A stretch of DNA of 64,000 nucleotides from contig CP114496.1 in the NCBI GenBank assembly GCA_027186245.1, positions 8,334,001 to 8,398,000 on the forward strand, in the 5' to 3' direction. The position numbers and the translations under genes are program-made. How positions within the stretch are numbered: position 1 is the stretch's first letter; the number at the start of each line of letters is the position of its first letter. A model generated the notes under the pieces. That model saw only the letters and a list, made by a program, of their open reading frames with translations, was not told where the DNA came from and did not search any database. Source of the DNA: Coriaria nepalensis (taxonomy: Eukaryota; Streptophyta; Magnoliopsida; Cucurbitales; Coriariaceae). Positions 23,358 to 36,876 of this stretch are shown piece by piece.

Positions 23358-23482
23358 TGTTGAAATTCCCTCTATATTATTTAGAGAGAAGATCTCTAAT
23401 TTTTTTATAATTAAAAAATTTTATCTTTCTACACAAGATCTTTTTAAAAAAAATAAATTATTAAACTCATCAATTTTATCAC
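23358..23482 (+). repeat. TRIM 3' terminal repeat
   Basis: 125 bp and in the same orientation as the left repeat. It is preceded by the purine tract AAAAAAGAG and ends in CA. Confidence 0.7.
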
Positions 23483-24422
23483 GTAACTCGTGTTCATACA
23501 TTATTTATTAAAACCCAATTATCATATTGATTAATTTCGTAATGATGCAATTAAGATGGTAAATAATAAGGCAACCAAATCGTATCACGACTCTTTCACA
23601 TTATTGATTAATTTAGTAATATTTACCTAACAACATTTATTTATTTACTTTTTCATTCCATTTCTTTAGTAAGTATGATTTGAACAAATCGTAAGATATA
23701 TTAGATTACCGATGAGTGTTATTATTAAACTACCATTTTATTATCTATTTACCTAATAAGTTTGATCACTTTCACCTTGATCACTTTCTTATGTTATGAA
23801 TTCAATCAGAACCTTTTTTTTTTTTCTTTTTTTTTATAAGAAAGTGAAAGAAAAAACAAATTCTCTATAAAAAAAAAATGACTTTTTTTGTGGTGCGTTT
23901 TCTTCTTACTTTATCTAACCATTCTCATTAGCCTTATACATATATTTATTATATATAAAGTAGTGGACATGGCTGTCTTTGACGCTTTGCCATACCTAGT
24001 TCAACTAAGAAGACTCAAATTTCTGTAGAACAGATTTGATTGGTTCGTTTTTTTCTTCGATTCAAATCAACTTCTCAACTACCATCTCACGTAAAGAAAA
24101 AAAAGAACTAGTCTAAAGATGTTTGAAATTTTGGTAACATACTTATAAGGACATGAACGAGTTAAAGGATGTTTAGACTAGTAATTTATATATTAATTTG
24201 AGCATTAATATTATAAATTGAAACATTGTTGCTTATTTTATTTATCGAATAAATTATATGTGTACGTAGTTCTTTTAGATGTGTAGTCTTTTCTACTTTG
24301 GCATCCATTGTTGTCGGATCACATGATTTATATTCATATATATTGCCCATCTGTTGCTTGTTCAACAATATTGAAGAAGATAAGCACAGAGCAATGATGT
24401 AAAGTTATCATACTATCACATA
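23483..24422. other. Intergenic, AT-rich
   Basis: Homopolymer-rich AT sequence with no feature I can support. Confidence 0.5.
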
Positions 24423-24752
24423 ATGATCTCATCACTGATTCTGATGACGTTTGATTCTACTTCTATAGGGAAGAAAAAGAACAGATGCCGTGATCATCGG
24501 AACAAGGAAAACTTAATCGAACTAGAAAAGCCATTAAAAAAACTTGGTCCTTATGGGCTACGACAACTCCTACACATTGCTTTGATTATTTGTGTCATAT
24601 TTGTCTCTTTTTTGATTCAATCATTGAGTATAGTTTGGTTTTATTCTCAGGATGAGAATAAGATCATTATGATTCTTAATCCAATATTTGATTCTATTCT
24701 TGAGTATACAGAAAACTGCTTCAATTTTAGAAACGACTCAAATGGAGAATGA
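24423..24752 (+). CDS. Unrecognised small ORF with one membrane segment
   Basis: An open frame of 109 residues that I do not recognise. A basic, hydrophilic N-terminal part (GKKKNRCRDHRNKENLIELE) leads to LKKLGPYGLRQLLHI and a hydrophobic segment of about 25 residues (LIICVIFVSFLIQSLSIVW), then a short acidic tail. It is more GC-balanced than its flanks. TCTATAG just before GGGAAGAAA (about 24465) could be a splice acceptor, so this may be one exon or a fragment of a longer gene. It could also be a chance frame. Confidence 0.3.
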   Translation: MISSLILMTFDSTSIGKKKNRCRDHRNKENLIELEKPLKKLGPYGLRQLLHIALIICVIFVSFLIQSLSIVWFYSQDENKIIMILNPIFDSILEYTENCFNFRNDSNGE

Positions 24753-25557
24753 AATATTCCTTACCAGAAAGATGAGAATTATGTGTAAACTGGATATGCT
24801 GCTCATTCTTGTTAGTTATAGCCATTAGTTCAGTTAGTTTATGGTTTATCCTTTCTGTAATAGAGTTTTGAAAATTGTAAGAGATACTCCACGTGTTTTT
24901 AGGTGAGTTATATGACTTTTCCTAATTGTACTATATATAATAAATCTTGTCCTATTCGATGCATGAACCTACGATCTATGTACGGGTGTACCTACCCAAG
25001 CCCTTGGACCCGAGCATGATTATTGGTTTAAGTCTTAAAAGAGATGATATCTTTCAAAACTTAGTGATGGAATCGGTAAAAAAAAAACAAAACAAAAAAA
25101 CAAAACAAAAAACAAAACAAAAACAAGAATTCGGACTGCTTTGTAGTATAGAAGCCAATTTATGGTGTTCTAACGGATCATAATTAGACACGTGACAAAA
25201 ATTGTAGGAAAATTAATATAATGGATTCTTTGATGGACTTACATGCAAATGTACTATTGTACCCCTAACTTAACCTTAACCTACCTACCCCCCTTGTATA
25301 CATAATTCGTATTATTCATTCAACCCCACATCTATACTTGAATTACCAACCAATATAGTTCACAAAGTTGACTCATTATTTCACCTAGTCTTTTTCTTTC
25401 TTTTTTTTTTTTTTAAATTTTTAAATAATACTATTAATTGCAAGTGGGGATGTGGCAACAAAAGTAAGGTAGATCACGTTTCTTTTTGAAAAATCTTCAT
25501 TCCTAATTTGTCTTTTAGCAGAGGTTTCAGCGTACCTCTTTTCTTTTCTCTTTCACG
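24753..25557. other. Upstream region of the PDR transporter gene
   Basis: AT-rich with an A/C-rich tract (25078-25129). A block at 25281-25356 is repeated near 33758-33821, upstream of the tandem pseudogene. T-rich and CT-rich stretches precede the TATA box. Confidence 0.5.
25078..25129. repeat. (AAAAC)n-like low-complexity tract
   Basis: Repeated AAAACA-type units over about 50 bp. Confidence 0.85.
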
Positions 25558-25565
25558 TATATAAA
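25558..25565 (+). promoter_or_regulatory. TATA box of the PDR transporter gene
   Basis: TATATAAA in a CACGTATATAAATG context. A GA-rich leader begins near 25630. A GTAAGT donor at about 25752 and CAACCAGCAG before 25871 suggest a leader intron. Removing it would also remove an upstream ATG at 25856. Confidence 0.6.
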
Positions 25566-25878
25566 TGTACCCACGTTTTTCTCTTTACAAAATAGACTCT
25601 TTTCAGCTCTCTACATCCTCTTAGCACAGCAAGAGAGAGAGGGAGAGGGAGAGCGAGATAGAGAATCACAAGTTCAAAGTCTCCATATCATATAGAAAAT
25701 TCAGAATCAATTCATTTTCCATTCCATTTTCCCACAAACCAAACTAGCTAGTAAGTACCAGAAACTTATCTCACGAGCACTTTTTATCTAGTTTGTCAGT
25801 CCAATACAGAAGATCAATAGTGTTAGCATTCTATCTGTTTGACATACGTTAATTGATGATCAACCAGCAGGCTAATTG

Positions 25879-28800
25879 ATGAGTGAATTTAAAATGGAGG
25901 GCGGAAACGAAATGGCGGCCGTGAGGCCAAGTACGGACCAGAGGCGGCAAAGCCAGAGTTATAGTAGAAGCATAAGCAGGAGCATGAGTAAGACAAGTTG
26001 GATGAGTATGGAGGATGTGTTTGCAGGGCCTAGTGGAAGACATTCTAGAAGAAACAGTCTTGTAGATGAAGATGAGGAAGCTCTTACATGGGCCGCCATT
26101 GAAAAGCTTCCCACTTATGATCGCCTTAGAACAGGTATCATCAAATCATACATGGAGAATAATGATCACCGTCCTCAACTCCATAAAGAAGTCGATGTCC
26201 GAAAGCTTGATGTCAATGAACGACAGGATTTCATTGATAGGATTTTTAAGGTTGCTGAAGAAGATAATGAGAAGTTCTTGCAAAAATTCAGAAACAGAAT
26301 TGACAAGTGAGTTTTTTTTTTTTTTCCCCTTATAAAGATGGTTTTAGATTTAGTTTTTGTCTCTTAAATTTTGCTTTAGAAAAAAAAAAAAAAAAAAAAA
26401 ACTGAAAATCTTAATTAGATTATGCAAAATTATAATTAATTAACTTCTTAATTTAAACAATATTATCATTTTAGAAAGCCGGGTTTGTTTTACGTTAAAT
26501 GTATTTTTCTCTTTTTAATCACTTTCCTACTGTCTTATACATATCTATACATATGATCTGTTTAACGAATAAACAAACACTTAATATTATACATACTATA
26601 TTAATCTTGAATCACCATCAGTTGATGATATTAATGATTAAGCTCCATTATTACACGACAAAATAATGAAAAGGGTGGCATATTAATTTGAATCGTCGTT
26701 ACTTGTTTGCTTTCTTAGTTCATATAAATATAGACAAATACGAGTGATACGTCTTTTTATATATTGAATTTTTCTAAGTATTTTAAATTATCTTCTACTT
26801 GACTTCCAGGGTTGGGATCCGACTTCCGACAGTTGAAGTAAGATTCGAGCACTTAAGAGTAGAAGCTGATTGTTATATTGGGAACAGAGCTCTTCCTACA
26901 CTTCCAAATGCTGCTAGGAACATTCTAGAATCAGCGATTGGTTTGGTTGGGATTAAATTGGCCAAAACAACTAAACTCACAATCCTTAAAGATGCTTCCG
27001 GCATAATTAAGCCGTCGAGGTATAAATTATAACACTAATTTAAAAAGATTATGATGTTATCGATTTATTTCTTAATAGTTTGAACTTTTTCATCCCGTTC
27101 ACGATAATGATTACGTTTTTGTTGTCATTGTAGGATGGCCCTCTTGCTAGGTCCACCGTCCTCCGGCAAAACAACCCTATTACTAGCTCTTGCCGGCAAA
27201 TTGGACCCAACTTTGGAGGTTATTGATCCCTGTTTTTTAATCTAAAGTAAGGAGCTAACCTTTTTTTTTTATCTTTTAAATTTAAACTAAAGTAAATTTT
27301 TTAATGAAATGTTTTAGACAAGAGGAGAAATCACTTACAACGGGCACGGACTAAACGAATTTGTGCCGCAAAAGACATCGGCTTACATTAGTCAAAATGA
27401 CGTTCACATCGGACAAATGACCGTTAAAGAAACCCTAGATTTCTCGGCCAGGTGTCAAGGAGTCGGCAGTCGATATGGTAATTAATTAACTTAATCCAAT
27501 TTTAACTGTATGCTAGAATGATCACTTCGTTTAATAACCTTTTTTCTTCTTCTTCTTCTTCTTCTTCTTGTACTTAGAACTCCTCTGCGAACTCGCTAAA
27601 AGAGAAAAGGATGTCGGAATATTTCCGGAAGCAGAACTAGATCTCTACATGAAGGTTTGCTATATAGATTATAAACAAAACATTAATTTAGTGATTTAAC
27701 TTTCTTAATTAACTGTTAATCAAATTAAGAGATTAATTACTTGAAAATAATATTTGTGTTAGGCAACTGCAATGGAAGGAGTTGAAAGCAGTCTCATTAC
27801 CGACTACACCCTCCGAGTAAGTACATCATATAATTACATATATATATTTTTTAATCAGGTCAAAATGTTTGGACCCAAAAAAAAAAATGTAACGAATTTC
27901 ATCACTTTCTCATCACTTTCGTGGAAACCAAACAGTATTTGGTTCACCCACCTTCTCTTCTGGGCCCGGTTCACACACCTTTTCTATCCCCCACCCCCAA
28001 CAACACAAAACGGGACAAACCTATGGCATGTTCCCATTGCTTTTTGTTAGTACCTCTTATTAGTTGGTGATTGGCATTTGACCATGAACAAGTTTATTTG
28101 ATATTTATTTTATTATTATTATTATTATTATTATTTTGTTGGAAAATAATGGATTAGACCAAACAACTTAGGAAAGTGTTATTTTCCCAATAAAATTAAG
28201 ATTTTTCTACGAGTAATTATAATTGTATAAAATATATATTCCAAAAAAAGTAAGTTAGAATTATTTCTTTTTTACTTTGCTAAATAACCATGTAAGGAAT
28301 ATTGGAACAGATATTAGGGCTTGATATATGCAAGGATACAATGGTAGGAGATGAAATGCAAAGAGGAATTTCAGGTGGACAGAAAAAACGTGTCACCACA
28401 GGTCAGATTAATATATATTAATATATTTCTCTTTTTTTTTTTTCTTGAAATTATTATATACTATTTATCATATCTTAAATAAAAATATTATTACTAAATT
28501 ATCATCTCATTATTATTTAACCCGAAATATATACTTTCATTATAATGCGCATTAATCATCAAATTTTTATCACGTACTTTTCCATTATAAGGTTATGTCA
28601 CATTATCGAAATTTTCAATTACTAAAATGAAAATTAAAATAATGATTCATATTAATGCTTTAAGCTTAACTCTTATTCTGTATCATAATATCTATTTATT
28701 TCTTTTTAATACAGGTGAAATGATTGTTGGGCCCACAAAAACATTATTCATGGATGAAATATCAACGGGGCTAGATAGCTCCACGACATATCAAATTGTC

Positions 28801-31800
28801 AAGTGTTTGCAACAAATTGTGCACCTTACTGAGAGCACAATCTTGATGTCCCTACTCCAGCCTGCTCCTGAGACGTTCGATCTGTTTGATGATATCTTTC
28901 TCTTATCGGAGGGACAGATCGTTTACCAGGGCCCACGAGAACATATCCTGGAATTCTTTGAGACATGTGGATTCAAGTGTCCTGATAGGAAGGGTACAGC
29001 TGATTTCTTACAAGAGGTAAAAAAAAAAGAAGAAGCAAATTAGTTTTTTTTTCCCCCAAAACTATAAGAAATTTAGGATTTACTCCACCAACAATTACAA
29101 AATGAATTTACAGTCCAAAAAATAAGTACTTTCAAAATGATCCTTAAATCAGTTTTTAGATTAACAATTTATTCCAAATGCAGGTGACGTCAAAGAAGGA
29201 TCAAGAGCAATATTGGGCAGACCGAAGAAAGCCATATAGATACATTTCTGTGACTGAATTTGCAAGCAGATTCAATAGCTTCCATGTAGGCATGAAACTC
29301 GAAAACGATCTCTCAATCCCGTTCGACAAATCCCGGGCCCACAGAGCAGCTCTAGTTTTCCAAAAGTACTCCGTCCCGAAACTAGAGCTCTTAAAAGCAT
29401 GTGTAGACAAAGAATGGCTCTTAATGAAGAGAAACTCATTCGTCTATGTGTTCAAGACGGTCCAAATAATCATTGTCGCGGTTATAGCTTCTACCTTGTT
29501 TTTAAGGACCGAAATGCACAATAGAAATGAAGCGGATGGGGCTGTTTACATCGGAGCACTCTTGTTTTCTATGATTCAGAACATGTTCAACGGGTTTGCT
29601 GAGTTGTCAATGACGATCCAACGACTACCTGTTTTTTACAAGCATAGAGATCTTTTGTTTCATCCAACATGGACATATACACTTCCAACAGTGTTTCTTG
29701 GAATCCCCGTATCTATTATGGAGTCTCTTCTTTGGATTTGTACTTCTTATTACACAATTGGATTTGCGCCAGAAGCTAGCAGGTACACAATTGTTCTTGC
29801 ATGAACTGAACTAATTAACTACATACTCTCATATCAATAAGGAAATGTCACCAAAGATAGAGAAAAGTTAACTACATATATACTTCTTTATTTTTTCCTG
29901 TTTGATTTTGTAGGTTTTTCAAGCAACTATTGTTGGTGTTTCTGATACAGCAAATGGCTGGAGGGATCTTTAGGCTAACTGCCGGGGTTTGTAGAACAAT
30001 GATAATAGCAAACACAGGCGGGGCTCTTACTCTTCTCCTTGTTTTCATGCTTGGCGGTTTCATTCTTCCTCGAGGTCAAATCCCGAAATGGTGGATTTGG
30101 GGTTATTGGATTTCTCCTATGACATATGGCTTCAATGCCATGAGTGTCAATGAAATGCTTGCTCCAAGATGGATGAACAAACTGGTATGATTCTTTATAC
30201 ACAAGGGAAAAAGAAAAGATTACTTTATGATACCATTAAGTGGACTTGTAAAAAATTTGTATTGTGCTGTAGGCTTCAGACAATAAAACACCATTAGGAG
30301 TAGCAGTGCTTGAGAACTTTGATGTCTTCCCCCAAAGAAAGTGGTATTGGATCGGTGCAGGAGCTCTTCTTGGATTTGCAATTCTCTTCAATGTGCTCTA
30401 CACCCTTGCGCTTACGTATCTAAATCGTAAGAATTATTAACCGACGTTATGTTAGTTAGATTGTTTAGTTGATCTTCTTTCATTTGAAGAAACTTAATTA
30501 TTATGTATTTGTTTTGTAAAATATGAAATTTAGCCCTCGGAAAGCCACAAGCAATAATCTCGGAAGATGCGGCGAAGGAGATGGAGAATGAACAAGAAGA
30601 ATCGAAAGAACAACCTCGATTGAGAAGACCCAAGTTAGATGATGTTCATTCAATGTCTAGATCATTATCTGCTTCTGATGGAAACAATTCAAGTATGAAA
30701 TTTCTTTTTTCTCTTCTCTTTTTCCCGTATTACTTGTCAAGATCATCACTTACAGAAAATCTAATGTATCCAGGGGAAATGACAATTCGACGAATGAGTA
30801 GTACAGCTGACCCAAACGGACTTGCTAGAAACAATGATTCCTCCCTTGAAGTAGCAAATGGTGTTGCCCCCAAGAGAGGAATGGTTCTTCCTTTCACTCC
30901 TCTAGCAATGTCGTTCGACAGTGTTAATTACTTCGTCGACATGCCCGCAGTAAGATAAATTAAATTCTCTTTTCATCTTTAGATTAATTCTAATTGTAGC
31001 ATTAGTCACATTAAGTAAACACATTCCTTGTTTTGTAACTAGGAAATGAAGGAACAAGGGATAACAGAGGACAGGCTTCAGCTCCTACGTGAAGTGACTG
31101 GCGCTTTTAGACCGAGTGTCTTAACCGCGTTAATGGGTGTTAGTGGTGCCGGAAAGACAACCTTAATGGATGTTTTGGCGGGAAGGAAAACGGGCGGTTA
31201 CATTGAAGGTGATATTAGAATCTCGGGTTTCCCCAAGAAGCAGGAAACATTTGCAAGAATTTCCGGATACTGTGAGCAAACCGACATCCACTCACCACAG
31301 GTCACCATTCGTGAATCACTGATTTACTCAGCTTTCCTTAGGCTCCCCAAAGAAGTCAGCAACGCGGAAAAGATGGTAAGTATCGGGCAAAATGAGTTCT
31401 AATTTATTGACAAGTCTAGAGATACTAGACAGAGCACAAGGTTTCCATAAAATTTGAATATGAGGATATATTTTAACAAAACAGGATAATTGGATAAAAA
31501 TAAAGGAGGAAAAAAGTGGATAACTTACAAAATTTAAGGGTTTAACTTACAAAGTACTAACAAAATATTGATAAATTGTTTCTTAATGTAGTTCTTTCAT
31601 ATAAGCTCAGGTCTTTGTAGATGAGGTGATGGAGCTAGTAGAACTAGACAATCTTAAGGATGCTCTAGTCGGGCTTCCCGGAATCACTGGTTTGTCAACC
31701 GAACAAAGAAAGAGGTTGACCATAGCGGTCGAGCTCGTGGCTAATCCTTCTATCATATTTATGGACGAACCGACTTCTGGCCTCGATGCCAGAGCGGCTG

Positions 31801-33517
31801 CAATTGTTATGAGAACTGTTCGAAACACAGTGGATACTGGAAGAACGGTTGTGTGCACAATTCATCAACCTAGTATTGATATCTTCGAAGCCTTTGACGA
31901 GCTTCTACTAATGAAGAGAGGAGGTCAAGTTATCTACTCCGGACCACTTGGTCGCAATTCTCACAAGATCATCGAATATTTCGAGGTACTTAAAAAATTA
32001 TTGTTCATGATTTCCTACAAAAACTGTTAGATCCAAATGATAAATTTGTTGTATGATTTTTTTTTTCTATTGACTCAATAATGAATAATATAGGCAATTC
32101 CTGGAGTGCCAAAAATCAAAGACAAGTACAACCCGGCAACTTGGATGCTCGAAGTGAGCTCAGTAGCAGCTGAGGTCCGGCTCGAAATGGACTTTGCTGA
32201 GTACTACAAATCATCATCCTTGCATCAGTAAGTCCAAATTTAGTGTTTTTCTTTTTCTTTTTTCTTTTTTCTTATTATAACTGTACTAATGGATCTTTAA
32301 CTATGGCTATAAAAAATAAGGAGAAATAAGGCTTTAGTGAAGGAGCTAAGCAAACCACCAGCATCAGCAAAGGACCTCTATTTTCCAACTCAATATTCTC
32401 AATCATCATGGGATCAATTTAAATCTTGCATTTGGAAACAATGGTGGACTTACTGGAGAAGTCCGGACTACAACCTTGTTCGATACTTCTTCACCTTGGC
32501 TGCCGCCTTATTGGTCGGAACCATCTTTTGGAAAGTCGGGACTAAAAGGTATACTACTTGCACACCTTTTTCCCTCCAAAATACAAAGAATCTTATGATA
32601 TGCGACATGTCTTTTTTATTTTTCTAAATGTTATATGGTCAATATTTTCTAGGAGTGATTCAGCTGACCTTAGCATGGTAATTGGGGCTATGTATGCTTC
32701 CGTTCTGTTTGTCGGAATTAATAACTGCTCCACTATTCAACCAATAGTGGCTGTAGAAAGAACCGTCTTTTATCGAGAAAAAGCTGCCGGGATGTACTCA
32801 GCCTTACCCTATGCCCTTGCTCAGGTTAGTAATAAATTTATACAGGTTAGTAGTAAGTTTATACAGCTGACCTTATCTCATGTTTTATTTATTATTTTTT
32901 TTTTGGCAGGTGTTTGTGGAAATACCATTTGTATTTGTCCAAACCACATATTACACTCTCATTGTATATGCCATGGTTAGCTTTCAATGGACCGTTGCGA
33001 AATTCTTCTGGTTCTTCTTCATCTCCTTCTTCTCTTTCCTCTATTTTACATACTACGGCATGATGACCGTTTCCATCACTCCGAACCATCAAGTAGCGGC
33101 TATTTTCGCAGCAGCTTTCTATTCACTCTTCAACCTTTTCTCTGGTTTCTTCATTCCGAGACCGGTAAGAACATGTAGTTTTTTTTTTCTTCGATTAATA
33201 TTACAATGTTTAGTGACATTTCTTGACACGACTAAAATTTTCAGAGAATTCCAAAATGGTGGATATGGTATTATTGGATGTGTCCCGTGGCTTGGACGGT
33301 ATATGGACTGATTGTATCACAATATGGAGATGATGAGGGACATTTGAAAGTACCCGGAATGAATCAGGATCCAACGGTTAAATGGTACATAGAGAATCAT
33401 TACGGGTATGATTCCAGCTTTATGGGGCCGGTTGCGGGTGTTTTGGTGGGCTTTACGTGTTTCTTTGCATTCATGTTTGCCTATTGCATTAAGACCTTGA
33501 ATTTCCAAATGAGGTAG
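25879..33517 (+). CDS. Full-size PDR/ABCG transporter, ABCG29/36-like
   Basis: A plasma-membrane ATP-driven exporter of the plant pleiotropic drug resistance group, which exports defence compounds, hormones or lignin precursors depending on the member. Twenty coding exons: 25879-26306, 26810-27019, 27134-27218, 27318-27477, 27578-27654, 27763-27816, 28311-28401, 28715-29016, 29184-29782, 29914-30184, 30273-30426, 30534-30692, 30774-30949, 31043-31375, 31611-31985, 32094-32227, 32321-32548, 32653-32824, 32910-33164, 33245-33517. They join in phase to 1511 residues. Domain order is ATPase-membrane twice. ATPase 1 has Walker [10 protein letters not shown] (about 218-226), signature GISGGQ (357-362) and Walker B with D382-E383. 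ATPase 2 has GVSGAGKTT (954-962), LSTEQR (1061-1066) and D1085-E1086. A Ser/Arg-rich head (SRSISRSMS) and [10 protein letters not shown] match the ABCG29/36 subgroup. An in-frame ATG at 25894 (MEGGNE) is an alternative start, five codons shorter. All key residues are intact. Confidence 0.95.
26377..26401. repeat. Poly-A tract in PDR intron 1
   Basis: An uninterrupted A run of more than 20 bases within the first coding intron. Confidence 0.9.
28112..28136. repeat. (ATT)n microsatellite in PDR intron 6
   Basis: About eight ATT units in the intron between the exons ending at 27816 and starting at 28311. Confidence 0.9.
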
Positions 33518-35459
33518 ATGATCAATTCACAAATCTTGCTTCTTGGAAGGAATACTTCTCAGAGAAGGGTCTTTTTTTTTTTTTTTGAAGTCATAATTGT
33601 ACATATATATTGTATTTTATTTTATTTTTGGCCAATATATATATATTGTAATTATAGATCCATGATTTCTATTCGTATAGCCCATTTGGTGGTCGGGGCA
33701 CTCCCCCTCTCCCGACCGTATCGACCGTTTGCTCATCATTCCTCTACTAATTTAATCTACCAACCCTTATGCACACAATTCATTCAACCGCACAGCTATA
33801 CTTGAATGATCAATTCCATAGCTTATACCAAAATTCTCTAAAATTAATTATATGTATTAGATTGAGTTTTTGGGAAAATCTGTGTAACATGAATTTTCAA
33901 GGTGTTTAATAATTTATATCAAAATTTTGAGAGTGAATTCAAATCTCGAACGAAAATATGTGAGTTAAATCTTATAATATTTGATATGATTTTAGCTATT
34001 ATATAAACAACAAAAGATTATTCTTAAAATCTATCTCGAATCTTTATTATTTCCTTTGGGTTCTTGTTGTTCTAGATTCTAAAATCTTACTAAAACTTTA
34101 TAGCTTAATATTTTGGCCGAAAATTATCTATAGCTTAATTGGCTCCTTATAATATTCTTGTTGCTTGGGATCAAGTTTGGTTTAGGGTTAGAGCATTTAA
34201 TAATTTGGAAAAAAAAAAAAAAAAGGGTAAATGACTATTTATTATCCTTATTTATGAATCATTAGCCAAATACTATCTGAAAACTCATATTTTACTATTC
34301 CTATCGATACTGGCATTCAAACTAGTAGTAATACTTTTGGTATCGAGACGGTTCTCGAACATTATTTGCATAAAGAGATCTATTAAAAAAAATTACAATA
34401 CAAAAGATGCATCAATTAATGATGAAAGGATCAATTTCAATCTAAGTAAAATTGGAAGAAGCGAGTGTGGGTGTATGTTTGTCCCGAAAATAATTGACAT
34501 CTCCCATGCATGCAGAAACGCCCCTCTCGATTTTCTCAATTTTTGGTCAAAATTAAATCTTTCTTTCCCGTTCAATTTGTTAATTACACATGTAATGCCA
34601 AGATTGAGATTCCCTGATAGATTAACTCCAAGTGATTGAAGATATAACATCTAAAGTGAGATCCACCTTAATTTATTGTGTTTACAATTCATATTGACCT
34701 TTATTTCGAATCAATCATCAGTCAACCTTACAAGAGATAATGTAATTAGTCTTCAATAGCAATGCTATGCGAGAGACTATTAGGAAATTTTATGCACCCT
34801 TATCCCAAATTTTGAAGAAGAAAAAAAAACCCTACAAATTTAGAAGTTTCATGTCAACCCCAAATTTTGCAAGAAAAATAAATTGAGTGATTAAAATAAG
34901 AAAGAACTGTGTAATTTGGGTCGAGAAAAAATCATATTAAGTTATCGACGCTATTTATTGACTTGATTATTATATTATACTCTTTTAATTAATTAATTAA
35001 TTAAAATAAAAATTATTTATAATAAAATTTTGATAAATTAATAATTTTGAGATTAAAAAATTTAACGAAATAACAAAAAAGTTACATGCTTATACAAAAT
35101 TGTTATATATACAAGAGTATATCTATTAGATGTTATTTTGATTAAAATCTACATTTTGATAATCTTATTAAGTTAATAGTGTAAATAAGAAGTTGCCTGT
35201 ATTGTTTAAAGCAACTAGTCTTTTTTGTATAGTATTTTCAGTAGATTTAGGATCAATTAATATTTGTTATCATATCTTAAATATTTTAATTTATAATTTA
35301 TAATTATTATTTAGTTAAATATATTTAATCGATAAAATTTAAGTTTCAAATTTTCATTAATCTTTTATTATTCTATTTTCTTTATTTTTCAGTTGCATTA
35401 TTTATTTTTACTAATTTTCCAACCGTCATATACTTAAATTTTCTTCTTGATTTTTTTAA
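33518..35459. other. Spacer between the tandem PDR copies
   Basis: It holds the 3' UTR of the intact gene, then a remnant of the duplicated promoter (33758-33821), then AT-rich sequence. Exons 1 and 2 of the second copy should fall here but I find no trace of them. Overlapping open frames on both strands at 34337-34650 show no motif. Confidence 0.55.
33758..33821 (+). repeat. Remnant of duplicated PDR upstream sequence
   Basis: CTACCAACCC through AATTCATTCAACCGCACA and CTATACTTGAAT aligns with 25281-25356, upstream of the intact gene. This marks the left part of the second unit of the tandem duplication, ahead of the pseudogene. Confidence 0.55.
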
Positions 35460-36876
35460 GGATGACACTTTTATTAGGCCCTCCCTCGTCCGGAACGACA
35501 ACCCCCAACTTTACTGGTAAGTTCTGCGCTTAAACGATTGACAGAGATTTAGTCATTGTATTGAAAAGGAGACAAAAAAAAATGTTGTTTTTTTATACAT
35601 TTAGGTGCAAGGACAAGTAACATACAATGGTCATAACCTCGATGAATTCGTTCCGCAAAAGACGCCATCCTATATTAGTCAGAACAATGTTCACTTGGGA
35701 AATCAAACGGTTAAGGAGACCTTAGATTATGCAGCAAGGTTCCAAGGAGTTGGCAATCGATATGGTAATAGTTTATTGGATCGAAATTGTATACTATATA
35801 TTCTACTAACCATGTCGAACTCTTTCATTTTCTTTAGCTTTTGCAGAAATAGTAAAATGTGTATGCAAAATGTATCCAAATTTTCTCACCGATCTGAATA
35901 GAGGATAGCGGTAAGCCGGAATTTTCCTCGACGCTGATGTTGATCTCTTCATGAAGGTACTCATTATAGCAAATGTGACTATTCAATGCAAAAAATATGA
36001 TGTTTGAATTATGGAAATGAAACGTAAAATTTAATTTAGCCAGGCAATTGTAATGGAAGAAGCTCATAGCAATCTAGTTACAGATTACATTCTCAAAGTC
36101 AGTACTTTTTTCTTTACCCTTTTTGCTTTTTCACTAATTTGAATCAAACAATGAAATTTGAAACTTGTTTGCTTTGTGTAACAGCTATTGGGGCTTGATA
36201 TATGTAAATACACACTCGTCGGAGATGATATGAAAGAGAGGAATTTCCGGTGGGCAGAAAAAGCGTATGACAATAGGTTAAGTAAATCTAATTTTGCTCA
36301 TGTACTAATTTGCTAATCTAGTGAAAATTTCATTCTGAAATCATTTTTTAAAGTTGTTACTTAAAATGGCTCAATGTTCTTCAATGCAAGGGAGTTAATT
36401 GAAGGACCTAACAAAACATTTTTCATGGATGAAATATCAACTGGCCTAGACAGTTCCACAACATACCAAATCGTGAAGTGCATGCAGCAAATCGTGCATG
36501 TTATGGATGTCATAGTCTTGATATCTCTACTCCAACCTGATCCCGAGACGTTCGATTTATTCGATGACATCATCTTCTTATGAGAGGGCAAGATCGTCTA
36601 TCAGGGTTCACGTGAGCATGTTGTTGAATTATTTGAACTATGCAGATTTAAGTGCCGGGAGAGAAAAGGAATAGCTGATTTTCTTCAAGAGGTATGATTA
36701 TTGATTAGTGTATATTAATATGACATAAATATATGCAATTCTACTCATATACAACCTTAATCTAATGTTGACAAGGTCGAAAAAAGATCAAGAGCAATAT
36801 TGGGCAGATAACAGCAAATCATATCAATACATATCAGTTTCCGAGTTTGCAAGCTGGTTTAAGTATTGTTTGAAGG

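Larger units (their letters stand above)
23123..23482 (+). mobile_element. TRIM: miniature LTR retrotransposon
   Basis: Two similar direct repeats, 23123-23243 (starts TGTTGGAATT) and 23358-23482 (starts TGTTGAAATT, ends TTTTATCA), flank only about 114 bp. Directly after the left repeat stands TGGTATCAGAATTAGATT, a tRNA-Met-type primer-binding site. Directly before the right repeat stands the purine tract AAAAAAGAG. Terminal TG...CA (TA in the left copy), primer site, purine tract and lack of coding sequence in 360 bp define a terminal-repeat retrotransposon in miniature. Possible 5-bp target repeats (CATGA and CGTAA) match poorly, so the insertion is old. Confidence 0.75.

Noticed and set aside
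34337..34650. Overlapping open frames on both strands between the PDR copies
   Set aside because: No known motif, no splice context, and the two strands are open equally, which points to chance.
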